64,000 nucleotides of DNA from an uncultured Phocaeicola sp. (GTDB taxonomy: Bacteria > Bacteroidota > Bacteroidia > Bacteroidales > Bacteroidaceae): assembly GCA_944321015.1 (NCBI GenBank), contig CALUJS010000010.1, positions 1 to 64,000 of the forward strand, written 5' to 3'. The notes below the pieces were generated by a model that was not told the origin of the DNA, made no database searches, and was given only the letters and a program-made list of their open reading frames with translations. Made by a program: the position numbers and the translations under genes. Below are positions 26,684-34,101 of this stretch, one piece after another. Each line of letters starts with the position of its first letter. Position 1 is the first letter of the stretch.

Positions 26684-27367
26684 TTAACTCCTTGATGTGT
26701 CTTCTAATTGTTGCGCCGGACGCAGTTTGTGCGTTGTTTTGTAATGCTTACATAGCAATTTCAGGCCGCACGGCTCGCATTTCGGGTTGCGTGCCGTGCA
26801 GGTATATCGTCCGTGCAGGATGAGCCAGTGGTGCGCCGTGGGGATTACTTCGGGGGGAATATGCTTTGTCAGTTCCTTTTCGACGCTCAGCGGAGTGGTG
26901 CAACGCGCGCCGACCAGACCGATGCGGTGGCTTACGCGGAACACGTGGGTATCGACGGCCATGGCGGCCTTGTTGAACACTACGGCCTGAATGACGTTGG
27001 CCGTCTTGCGTCCCACGCCGGGGAGCTTGGTCAGCTCGTCCAGCGTGTCGGGCACCCGGCCGTTGAAATCCTTCACCAGCATACGGGCCATGCCTACCAG
27101 ATGTTTGGCCTTGTTGTTGGGGTAGGACACGCTGCGCACGTATTCAAACACGGCTTCCGGCGTGGCTTCGGCCAAGACCTCGGGTGTGGGATATGCTTCA
27201 AACAGGGCCGGAGTTATCTGGTTTACCCGCTTGTCGGTGCATTGGGCCGAAAGGATGACGGCTACGAGAAGTTCGTAGGGATTCTTGTAGTGCAGTTCGG
27301 TTTCGGCCACGGGGATGGCTTCCTTCATGTATGCCATCACACGTTCATATAATTCTTGTTTCTTCAT
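26684..27367 (-). CDS. nth: Endonuclease III
   Basis: This base-excision repair DNA glycosylase/AP lyase acts on oxidised pyrimidines. In the 227 residues the helix-hairpin-helix LPGVGRKTANV carries catalytic Lys121 and MAVDTHVFRVSHRIGL carries catalytic Asp139. The [4Fe-4S] cysteines follow the canonical C-X6-C-X2-C-X5-C pattern (Cys190, 197, 200, 206). The gene follows the MFS transporter gene after 4 bp and should share its transcript. Confidence 0.96.
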   Translation of the reverse strand: MKKQELYERVMAYMKEAIPVAETELHYKNPYELLVAVILSAQCTDKRVNQITPALFEAYPTPEVLAEATPEAVFEYVRSVSYPNNKAKHLVGMARMLVKDFNGRVPDTLDELTKLPGVGRKTANVIQAVVFNKAAMAVDTHVFRVSHRIGLVGARCTTPLSVEKELTKHIPPEVIPTAHHWLILHGRYTCTARNPKCEPCGLKLLCKHYKTTHKLRPAQQLEDTSRS

Positions 27368-27371
27368 GTGC

Positions 27372-28568
27372 TTATCTCACTTTGTTGCGGTTGAAGTGCG
27401 GAGTGACCTTGAAATGAAAGTAGAACGCCGAGATGATGGTCAGCGTGGCGCCAAACAGGTAAGCATACTGGAAGCTGCTTATGTGGGCAATGTAGCCGCC
27501 GGCCACCATGCCCAGGCCGATGCCGACATCCCACGACGTGAGGTAGGTGGAGGTGGCCGTCCCGCGCAGGCTGTTGGGAGCCAGATTCACAAACAGCGTG
27601 TTGAAAGCGGGAAACATCGTGCCGAAGCCGATGCCGAGAAACAGGGCCACGGCAAAGAACAGGTAGTTGGTGAGCGACGGGTTCCAGGCGTTGAGGTTCT
27701 CGCAGGCGGCCAGCAGAAAGAAGCACACGATGACCATGTAGATGCCGGCCGCTATCACTTGCGTGATTTTGCCCCGGTCGACCATTCGTCCGGAGAACAG
27801 GCGCGAGATGGCGATGCCGGCCGCCATGAATGTGAAGAAGAATCCCGTCTCCACCCGCAGGCCGATTTCCTTGGCATACATGGCCACGTAGTTAGTCGTC
27901 ATGCCGTAGGGGATGGACAACAGCAGCAAGGCCAGCCCGGCAGGCATTCCCTTGAGCAGGATGAAGCGGTCGAGCGAGATGGGTTCGCGCTTGACGGGCG
28001 CTTTGTAGGGCGTCTTGACCATTGTGGCCATGACGAAGCCCAAGGCGCTCGACAGGAGCGAGCAGGTGAAGATGAGGGTGAACGAGGCTCCGGCGTTGTG
28101 GGTGAACAGTCCGGCCATCGGGCCGATGGACATGGCGATGTTGTTGGACAGTCCGTAGTAGCCCAGTCCTTCCCCGCGACGTGATGACGGCATGATGTCG
28201 ATGACGATGGTGTTGCCGCTCACGCTCACCATTCCGAATGCCAGACCGTGGATTACGCGGAATATAATAAATAAGGTAAGGACACCGGCCACGATGTAGC
28301 CTGCAAACATGAACGTGAACACGAAGTAAGCCAGCAGGTAGAGCGGCTTGCGGGCAAATGCGTCCACCATGTAGCCCGAGAACGGGCGGATGCAGAGCGA
28401 GGCCACCGTGTAGCAGGCCAATATGACGCCTATGCCCGACTCGTTGACCTTGAACACTTCTTCCAGATAGAAGGGCAGCACGGGCATGAGAAACCAAAAT
28501 CCGAAAAACAGCAGGAAGTTGGCTGCCAGAATGAAATAATAGCTCGGTGTGAAGAGTTTGTCTTTCAT
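27372..28568 (-). CDS. Major facilitator superfamily transporter
   Basis: This 398-residue protein has about 12 membrane spans (for example YFILAANFLLFFGFWFLMPVLPFYL, IGVILACYTVASLCIRPFSGYMVDAF, YLFFAVALFLGIGFGTMF). The GYMVDAFARKPLY loop is the MFS motif A equivalent between TM2 and TM3. It looks like an arabinose-efflux/multidrug-type MFS member; the substrate is unknown. ATG 28568 (MKDKLFTPSYYF) is chosen: the longer open frame upstream runs through a low-complexity repeat tract. It lies between pheS and nth on the same strand. Confidence 0.86.
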   Translation of the reverse strand: MKDKLFTPSYYFILAANFLLFFGFWFLMPVLPFYLEEVFKVNESGIGVILACYTVASLCIRPFSGYMVDAFARKPLYLLAYFVFTFMFAGYIVAGVLTLFIIFRVIHGLAFGMVSVSGNTIVIDIMPSSRRGEGLGYYGLSNNIAMSIGPMAGLFTHNAGASFTLIFTCSLLSSALGFVMATMVKTPYKAPVKREPISLDRFILLKGMPAGLALLLLSIPYGMTTNYVAMYAKEIGLRVETGFFFTFMAAGIAISRLFSGRMVDRGKITQVIAAGIYMVIVCFFLLAACENLNAWNPSLTNYLFFAVALFLGIGFGTMFPAFNTLFVNLAPNSLRGTATSTYLTSWDVGIGLGMVAGGYIAHISSFQYAYLFGATLTIISAFYFHFKVTPHFNRNKVR

Positions 28569-28578
28569 TGTTCTTTCA

Positions 28579-28667
28579 GAGTTGGCAACGGAGGAGGAAG
28601 TTGGCAAGTCGACAAGGAGATTACCCGTTCTCGTCCGCTTGTCCCCTTGTTGACTCGTCCACTCGTC
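28579..28667. repeat. Degenerate 8-bp repeat tract with inverted halves
   Basis: From 28628 to 28667 five 8-mers follow a NNCTYGTY-type pattern (TTCTCGTC, CGCTTGTC, CCCTTGTT, GACTCGTC, CACTCGTC). The opposite half (28579-28618) has the complementary style (GGCAAGTC, GACAAGGA, AGGAAGTT). The two halves can pair imperfectly around ATTACCCG. The tract fills the 107-bp pheS-MFS gap, so it would lie in the mRNA leader of the MFS gene. Confidence 0.55.
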
Positions 28668-28675
28668 CCTTAAAA

Positions 28676-29710
28676 TCAATATGCCGCTTCAAATTCCCGT
28701 AGGAAGCGGGTGTCGTTTTCCGAGAACATGCGCAGGTCCTTTACCTGATACTTCAGGTTGGTGATGCGCTCGATGCCCATGCCGAAAGCGTAGCCGCTGT
28801 ACACCTTGCTGTCTATGCCGCAGGCTTCCAGCACGTTCGGGTCGACCATGCCGCAGCCCAGAATCTCCACCCATCCCGTGCCTTTGCAGAAGGGACATCC
28901 CTTGCCGCCGCAGATGTTGCAGCTGATGTCCATCTCGGCGCTGGGTTCCGTGAAGGGGAAGTAGGAGGGACGCAGGCGAATCTTCGTGTCCGCGCCGAAC
29001 ATTTCCCGGGCGAAGAGCAGCAACACCTGCTTCAGGTCGGTGAACGATACGCCCTTGTCGATATAAAGTCCTTCCACCTGATGGAAGAAGCAGTGGGCGC
29101 GATAGCTGATGGCCTCGTTGCGGTAGACGCGTCCCGGACAGATGATGCGGATGGGAGGTTGGTTGCGCTCCATCACGCGCACTTGCACGGAGCTGGTGTG
29201 CGAGCGCAGGATGACGTTGCGGGTCACGTCCTCCGGATTCACTTCCACGAAAAACGTGTCCTGCATGTCGCGTGCCGGATGGTCGGCGGCGAAGTTCAGC
29301 TTGGTGTACACGTGCAGGTCGTCCTCCACCTCGGGGCCGTCGGCAATGTTGAAGCCCATGCGCGAGAAGATGTCGATGATTTCGTTTCTCACGATGGAGA
29401 GCGGGTGGCGCGTGCCCAGTTCGATGGGATAGGCCGTGCGCGTCAGGTCCATGTCGTCGGCACTGTGGTCTTGCGTGTCGAAAGCTTCCTTCAGGGCGGC
29501 GATGCGTTCCTGTGCGCGTTGTTTCAGTTCGTTGAGTTTCATGCCCACCTCTTTCTTCTGTTCGGCGGGCACGCTGCGGAAGTCGGTCATCAGTTCGTTG
29601 ATGGCTCCTTTTTTACTGAGATATTTGATGCGCAGCGCTTCCAGTTCCTCGGCGCTGTTGGCCGTCATGGCCTCCACTTCTGATAGAAGTTGTTCAATCT
29701 TTGCTATCAT
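28676..29710 (-). CDS. pheS: Phenylalanine--tRNA ligase alpha subunit
   Basis: This is the catalytic alpha chain of the class II phenylalanyl-tRNA synthetase (344 residues). It has an N-terminal coiled coil (about 1-90), then motif 2 (RVYRNEAISYRAHCFFHQVEGLYI) and motif 3 (GMGIERITNLKYQVKDLRMF). The sequence FPFTEPSAEMDISC is the phenylalanine-binding region and is followed by a CxxC...CxxC zinc-like cluster (CNICGGKGCPFCKGTG). It stands first in a pheS-MFS-nth gene series and is separated by 25 kb from pheT. Confidence 0.97.
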   Translation of the reverse strand: MIAKIEQLLSEVEAMTANSAEELEALRIKYLSKKGAINELMTDFRSVPAEQKKEVGMKLNELKQRAQERIAALKEAFDTQDHSADDMDLTRTAYPIELGTRHPLSIVRNEIIDIFSRMGFNIADGPEVEDDLHVYTKLNFAADHPARDMQDTFFVEVNPEDVTRNVILRSHTSSVQVRVMERNQPPIRIICPGRVYRNEAISYRAHCFFHQVEGLYIDKGVSFTDLKQVLLLFAREMFGADTKIRLRPSYFPFTEPSAEMDISCNICGGKGCPFCKGTGWVEILGCGMVDPNVLEACGIDSKVYSGYAFGMGIERITNLKYQVKDLRMFSENDTRFLREFEAAY

Positions 29711-29745
29711 GTGTCGTGTCTTTAGTTCTGTCGTTAAAATCCCTG

Positions 29746-29753
29746 CAAAGGTA
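29746..29753 (-). promoter_or_regulatory. Candidate pheS promoter -7 box
   Basis: The minus strand reads TACCTTTG, 35 bp before the pheS ATG. It lies immediately beside the end of the upstream ATPase gene (stop ending at 29755). Confidence 0.5.
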
Positions 29754-29754
29754 A

Positions 29755-31029
29755 TTAAATCTTGTGGAATAGTGGCACGGATGGTTGAAATTTGAAGAAG
29801 GGGATGACACTTATCTTATAGTTGTCTTTCCCTATGATGCGTTCCTCGTTATTTGTCACAATGACAAGATTGCTGCATTTCAATTCAGCGGCCACCTCGA
29901 CAAGGCTGTCCACTTCCCGTTTTTCGGTCTTGGGGTTGCTCATGTCGTAACAGACTTGTACAAGACATTCGATGCGATTTCCTTTGCGCAGAACGAAATC
30001 TACTTCTTTGTCATTGCGTGAACGATAGTAAAACAGCGTTTTGTCGGTGTCGTAGCCTTTTCGTATCAGCTCGATAAATACTTGGTTTTCCAATAGATGC
30101 CCGAGATTGTCGCTCAGTGAGAATGCTTTTGCCGCCACAAAACCGTTGTCAACCACGTAAACCTTTTTAGGGGCTTTTGCCATTAGTTTCAGCTTGTTGT
30201 TATAACGTGGCAGGTAATAGAACAGATACGGCTCGTGCAGGTAGTCCATGAATTTCTTGGTGGTGTTGACACTGGAAAATCCCAGTTCCGTTGTCAGGTC
30301 ATTGGCGCTGACCTGGCTGCAGATGTTAGATATAAGGTATATGGCAAGGGTATTCAGGTCGGCTGTGTTGCGCACGTTATGGCGTTTGGCCACATCTTTC
30401 CAGATGATGGAATCAAACAACGTGTCGAGATAGCTGCGTGTCAGCATGCGTGAAGCCACAACTTCCGGGTAGCCTCCGTTTCTCAGGTAGTCATCTGCAA
30501 GCACCGATGCGTCGGCTTTCTGCTCTTCTTTTAAATCTCGCAAATTCAGTTGATTCCAGTCAAAGAATTCCTCAAGGCTGAAGGGCAGCATTTCCACTTG
30601 AAGATATTTTCCCGTCAGTACTGTTGCCATTTCACTGCTAAGCATTTTGGCATTGCTGCCGGTTATGACAAGGTTCTTGCCCGTTCGGTAGAGGCTGCTG
30701 ACCCATAAATCCCATGAGTCAAGATTTTGTACTTCATCGAGGAGGATGTATTCATAACCGGGATAGACGTCATCCAATATGAGCATGACTTGGTTGGCGT
30801 CCCAAGATTCCAATAACGCTTGGTTGTCAAAGTTCAAATATGCGAAATTCTTGTCGCGCAACATCAGCAGGGCTTGGGTGGATTTGCCTACTCGCCTAGG
30901 TCCTGTAATCAGTTTTATGAGGTTGCTGCCGAGCAGCAGGTCGGTGTTTTGAACCATGTGTCGAATCAGGTATGGGCGCGACAACAGTTCATCGCGTTCC
31001 TTTCTCTGATTGAGTATGATAGTTTTCAT
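29755..31029 (-). CDS. AAA+ family ATPase with DUF4143 domain
   Basis: This 424-residue protein has an N-terminal ATPase with Walker A GPRRVGKST (about residues 43-51), Walker B YILLDEVQNL and sensor VITGSNAKML. A central winged-helix-like part follows (SANDLTTELGFSSVNTTKKFMDYLHEPYLFYYL). The C-terminal DUF4143 half has a nuclease-like signature (YYRSRNDKEVDFVLRKGNRIECLVQV, similar to PD-(D/E)XK folds). The cellular role of this common family is not established. The gene is visibly more A+T-rich than its neighbours and stands alone, which suggests acquisition by transfer. ATG 31029 and 31035 are both possible starts. Confidence 0.85.
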   Translation of the reverse strand: MKTIILNQRKERDELLSRPYLIRHMVQNTDLLLGSNLIKLITGPRRVGKSTQALLMLRDKNFAYLNFDNQALLESWDANQVMLILDDVYPGYEYILLDEVQNLDSWDLWVSSLYRTGKNLVITGSNAKMLSSEMATVLTGKYLQVEMLPFSLEEFFDWNQLNLRDLKEEQKADASVLADDYLRNGGYPEVVASRMLTRSYLDTLFDSIIWKDVAKRHNVRNTADLNTLAIYLISNICSQVSANDLTTELGFSSVNTTKKFMDYLHEPYLFYYLPRYNNKLKLMAKAPKKVYVVDNGFVAAKAFSLSDNLGHLLENQVFIELIRKGYDTDKTLFYYRSRNDKEVDFVLRKGNRIECLVQVCYDMSNPKTEKREVDSLVEVAAELKCSNLVIVTNNEERIIGKDNYKISVIPFFKFQPSVPLFHKI

Positions 31030-31054
31030 CGTCATCGTCGTCTGTTTTCTTTTG

Positions 31055-31062
31055 CAAAAATA
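31055..31062 (-). promoter_or_regulatory. Candidate promoter -7 box for the DUF4143 ATPase
   Basis: The minus strand reads TATTTTTG about 20-25 bp before the two possible start codons. TTTA lies 17 bp further upstream. Confidence 0.45.
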
Positions 31063-31209
31063 GCGTTTTTCTTCAATTAAACCGTTGTATTGCATAAAAA
31101 AGTACTGTTTTTATGCAGTACGGAGTATTTATTGCATAAAATGGGATGGTTGTGACGGGGGAATGCGGCCTGATGGCTGTCCGGCATAACCATGGTTGCA
31201 TCAGGGGGC

Positions 31210-31300
31210 TTGAGCGTCCATATTTCGGCTCGCGAGCGCCCATATGCCCGGACGCGAGCGGACATATGGACGGCCGTCAGCCTGCATATTGACGCTCAAA
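31210..31300. repeat. 22-bp palindromic repeat array E (4 units) with inverted ends
   Basis: Units start at 31219, 31241, 31263 and 31285, all with CATAT. The array is preceded by TTGAGCGTC (31210-31218) and its last unit contains GACGCTCAA (31291-31299), so the whole element has perfectly inverted 9-bp ends. It lies in the 411-bp divergent gap between the DUF4143 ATPase and the DUF4348 lipoprotein. The rest of that gap has only the two promoters. Confidence 0.85.
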
Positions 31301-31391
31301 CGGCCGGATGTGGACGGGGCGTCACCCTCGTGGGTTGTCGCTCGTCCGGCAGATTCCTGTCCGGACGGAGCACTTTTATTGGGCCAATCTT

Positions 31392-31422
31392 TTTGCAGCT
31401 ATCGGGAAAACATCTACTTTTG
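31392..31422 (+). promoter_or_regulatory. Consensus Bacteroidota promoter for the DUF4348-murB-MBL genes
   Basis: TTTG (31392-31395), a 19-bp spacer, and TACTTTTG (31415-31422) match the -33/-7 consensus exactly. ATG 31441 follows 18 bp later, so the leader is only about 12 nt. Confidence 0.8.
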
Positions 31423-31440
31423 TGCCAATTTATATAAGGT

Positions 31441-32271
31441 ATGAAAACGTTATTTATCGGGCTGGGCGCGCTCCTTTTGTGTGTTGCCTGCGGGGGCGGA
31501 AAAGGAAGCGGGAAAACGGACGGCGCATTGTCGGCGGCCGATTCGGTGATGGTTGCCGACACGATGGCTGCTGTGTCTTCCCTTCCGGACAATCTGGACG
31601 GGACGTTTGACGACTTTGTTTACACTTATGCGTCGGATAAGCATTTCCAGCTTTCGCGCACTTGTTTCCCCCTTCCTTGCACGGAAAACGGGGAACGGAT
31701 TGAGATTCCCCGGTCGGAATGGGAACACGACGCGCTCTACGCCAATCAGGAGTTTTACAACATGCTTTTCGATACGGAAGCCGATATGGACTATGAGAAG
31801 AATGTTGACGTGGACAGTGTGTATGTGGCCTGGCTTTTCCTGGACAAGCAACGCACGCGGCGTTATCATTTTGGGCGTGTGCGCGGACACTGGATGCTGC
31901 AAAACATCGAGGAAGCCTCGTTGAAAGGAACTCCGAACGAGGATTTCCTGCGGTTCTTCTATGAGTTCTGTAACGACTCCACATTCCAGCGTGCTCACAT
32001 CAAGTCTCCTTTGAAGTTTGTCACGACCGACCCGGAGGACGACTTCAGGGTCATGGAGGCGTTTATTTCGGTTGACCAGTGGTTTGCTTTCCGTCCGGTT
32101 CTGCCGACGGACAGGATGACCAACATCAACTATGGGCAGCCTTATTCGGCGGCCGCGCGCGAGAAGATTGTGACGTTTCGCGGCATAGGCAGTGGCTATA
32201 ACAACACCTTGTTCTTCACGCGTCATGGAGGTTCGTGGCGGCTCACGGCTTATGAAGATTTAAGTAATTAA
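31441..32271 (+). CDS. DUF4348 family lipoprotein
   Basis: This 276-residue lipoprotein has a lipobox around LLLCVAC (Cys17), a glycine/serine-rich tether (GGGKGSGKTDG), then a globular domain with family-like segments (FDDFVYTYASDKHFQLSRTCFPLPC, DSVYVAWLFLDKQRTRRYHFGRVRGHWMLQNIEE, FLRFFYEFCNDSTFQRAHIKSP). I recognise it as DUF4348, a Bacteroidota-restricted family without a known function. It has a consensus promoter right upstream and is followed by murB after 24 bp, which hints at an envelope role. Confidence 0.82.
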   Translation: MKTLFIGLGALLLCVACGGGKGSGKTDGALSAADSVMVADTMAAVSSLPDNLDGTFDDFVYTYASDKHFQLSRTCFPLPCTENGERIEIPRSEWEHDALYANQEFYNMLFDTEADMDYEKNVDVDSVYVAWLFLDKQRTRRYHFGRVRGHWMLQNIEEASLKGTPNEDFLRFFYEFCNDSTFQRAHIKSPLKFVTTDPEDDFRVMEAFISVDQWFAFRPVLPTDRMTNINYGQPYSAAAREKIVTFRGIGSGYNNTLFFTRHGGSWRLTAYEDLSN

Positions 32272-32295
32272 TCGTTTCTCACAAAGTCTGTTTCT

Positions 32296-33312
32296 ATGAT
32301 ATATCGCTATACGGATTATTCCCTCTTGCCTCACAACACCTTTGGTATGGACGTGAAGGCGGATTCTTTTGTCGAGTACACTTCGGTAGACGACCTTTGC
32401 CGTATTCTGGACGAGCGCCGGCAGGCCGGAGCTTCCGACCCGCTGTTGTGCATCGGTGGCGGCAGCAACCTGTTGTTTTCCGGTGACTTCCGGGGCACGG
32501 TGCTCCATTCGGCCATTCGGGGTATTGCGGTGATGCGGGAGGACGAACATGCCGTGTGGGTGAAGGTCGGAGCCGGTGAGGTGTGGGATGACTTTGTGGC
32601 GCACTGCGTGGCTCACTCGTGGTATGGAGCCGAGAACCTCTCGGCCATTCCGGGCGAAGTGGGTGCCAGCGCGGTGCAGAACATCGGTGCCTATGGTGCC
32701 GAGGTGAAGGATTTGATAACGGAAGTCGAGGCGGTTGACGTGGCAACCTCCGAAGTCGTGCGAATCCCGGCTGCGGATTGCCGTTATGCCTATCGGCAGA
32801 GCATCTTCAAGAACGAGTGGAAGGGGCGTTTCATTATTACGGCAGTCACCTATCGGCTGGGCAAGACGCCGGTGTTCCACATCGATTACGGCAACCTGCG
32901 CGAGGAATTGTCCGGAAGGGAACTGACGTTGCAGGCCGTGCGCGAGGCTGTGCGCCGCATACGCGACAGCAAGTTGCCCGACCCCCGCAAGCAAGGCAAT
33001 GCGGGCAGTTTCTTCATGAATCCCGTGGTGGAACGTTCGTTGTTCGAGCAGTTGCGCGGGCAGTATCCCTCGATGCCCTATTATGAAGTGGATGCCGCAC
33101 ACGTGAAGATTCCCGCCGGATGGATGATAGACAGGTGCGGATGGAAAGGCCGTTCGCTGGGACGGGTCGGTGTGCACGACCGGCAGGCATTGGTGCTGGT
33201 AAACCGGGGAGGCGCTACCGGGCCTGAAATTATGGCGTTGGCCGCAGCTGTGCAACGGGATGTGAAAGCCCGCTTCGGCATCGACATCCACCCTGAGGTG
33301 AACTATATATAA
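32296..33312 (+). CDS. murB: UDP-N-acetylmuramate dehydrogenase
   Basis: This FAD enzyme reduces UDP-GlcNAc-enolpyruvate to UDP-MurNAc in peptidoglycan synthesis. In the 338 residues the FAD-binding motif is CIGGGSNLLFSG (about 52-63), followed by WYGAENLSAIPGEVGASAVQNIGAYG. The C-terminal part has the proton-donating serine in GNAGSFFMNPVV and the catalytic Glu in IHPEVNYI. It also carries the type I YRQSIFKNEWKG stretch. The start MIYRYTDYSLLPHNTFG is conserved. The MBL gene follows after 30 bp. Confidence 0.95.
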   Translation: MIYRYTDYSLLPHNTFGMDVKADSFVEYTSVDDLCRILDERRQAGASDPLLCIGGGSNLLFSGDFRGTVLHSAIRGIAVMREDEHAVWVKVGAGEVWDDFVAHCVAHSWYGAENLSAIPGEVGASAVQNIGAYGAEVKDLITEVEAVDVATSEVVRIPAADCRYAYRQSIFKNEWKGRFIITAVTYRLGKTPVFHIDYGNLREELSGRELTLQAVREAVRRIRDSKLPDPRKQGNAGSFFMNPVVERSLFEQLRGQYPSMPYYEVDAAHVKIPAGWMIDRCGWKGRSLGRVGVHDRQALVLVNRGGATGPEIMALAAAVQRDVKARFGIDIHPEVNYI

Positions 33313-33342
33313 GTGACGGTTAGGCATAAGAAAAGCATCTGT

Positions 33343-34101
33343 ATGAAGATAACAATATTGGGGAGTGGCACCTCAACGGGGGTGCCGGAGGTGGGATGCC
33401 GGTGTGCGGTGTGCACTTCGGCCGATCCGCGCGACAGGCGTCTGCGCACGTCGGCCCTGGTCGAGACCGGCGGCACGCGCATCCTGTTGGATTGCGGCCC
33501 CGATTTTCGGGCGCAGGTGATGAACCTGCCCTTTGAGCGGATTGACGGCGTGCTGATAACCCATGAACACTATGACCACGTGGGAGGCATCGACGATTTG
33601 CGTCCTTTCTGTCGCTTGGGAGAAGTGCAACTCTATGCCGAGGAGTATACGGGTGAGCGCCTGATGCGGCGCATGCCCTATTGCTTTGTCGAGCACAAGT
33701 ATCCCGGCGTGCCTCAGGTGAAGCTGCATGAGATTCACCCGGACCGTCCTTTCTGTATCAATGATGTCGAGGTATTGCCCGTTCGTGTGATGCACGGCCC
33801 GCTGCCCATATTGGGATACCGCATCGGCAATATGGCCTACATTACCGACATGAAGACTGTTCCGGAGGAGGAGTATGTGCATTTGGCCGGAGTGGATTGT
33901 CTCATCGTGAATGCGTTGCGCTATCAGCCTCATTGGACACATCAGAGTGTGGACGAGGCTTTGGCTTTTGCAGCACGTGTCGGAGCGAAGGAAACCTATT
34001 TCATCCACATGAGCCATCACGTGGGACTGCATGCCGAGGTGGAACGCGCGTTGCCGCCCCATGTACATCTGGCCTATGACGGCTTGGTGATAATGTGCTA
34101 A
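33343..34101 (+). CDS. MBL-fold metallo-hydrolase (PhnP-like)
   Basis: This 252-residue metallo-beta-lactamase fold protein starts MKITILGSGTSTGVPEVGC and has the zinc-binding HEHYDHVGG (HxHxDH) motif, RVMHGPLPILGYRIGNMAYITDMK and the C-terminal SHHVGLHAEVE. A CRCAVCTSADPRDRR segment near the N-terminus is like the cysteine pairs that bind an extra metal in PhnP phosphodiesterases. The substrate is probably a cyclic phosphodiester, but is not shown. Its stop codon overlaps the stop of the convergent gene by 3 bp. Confidence 0.88.
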   Translation: MKITILGSGTSTGVPEVGCRCAVCTSADPRDRRLRTSALVETGGTRILLDCGPDFRAQVMNLPFERIDGVLITHEHYDHVGGIDDLRPFCRLGEVQLYAEEYTGERLMRRMPYCFVEHKYPGVPQVKLHEIHPDRPFCINDVEVLPVRVMHGPLPILGYRIGNMAYITDMKTVPEEEYVHLAGVDCLIVNALRYQPHWTHQSVDEALAFAARVGAKETYFIHMSHHVGLHAEVERALPPHVHLAYDGLVIMC

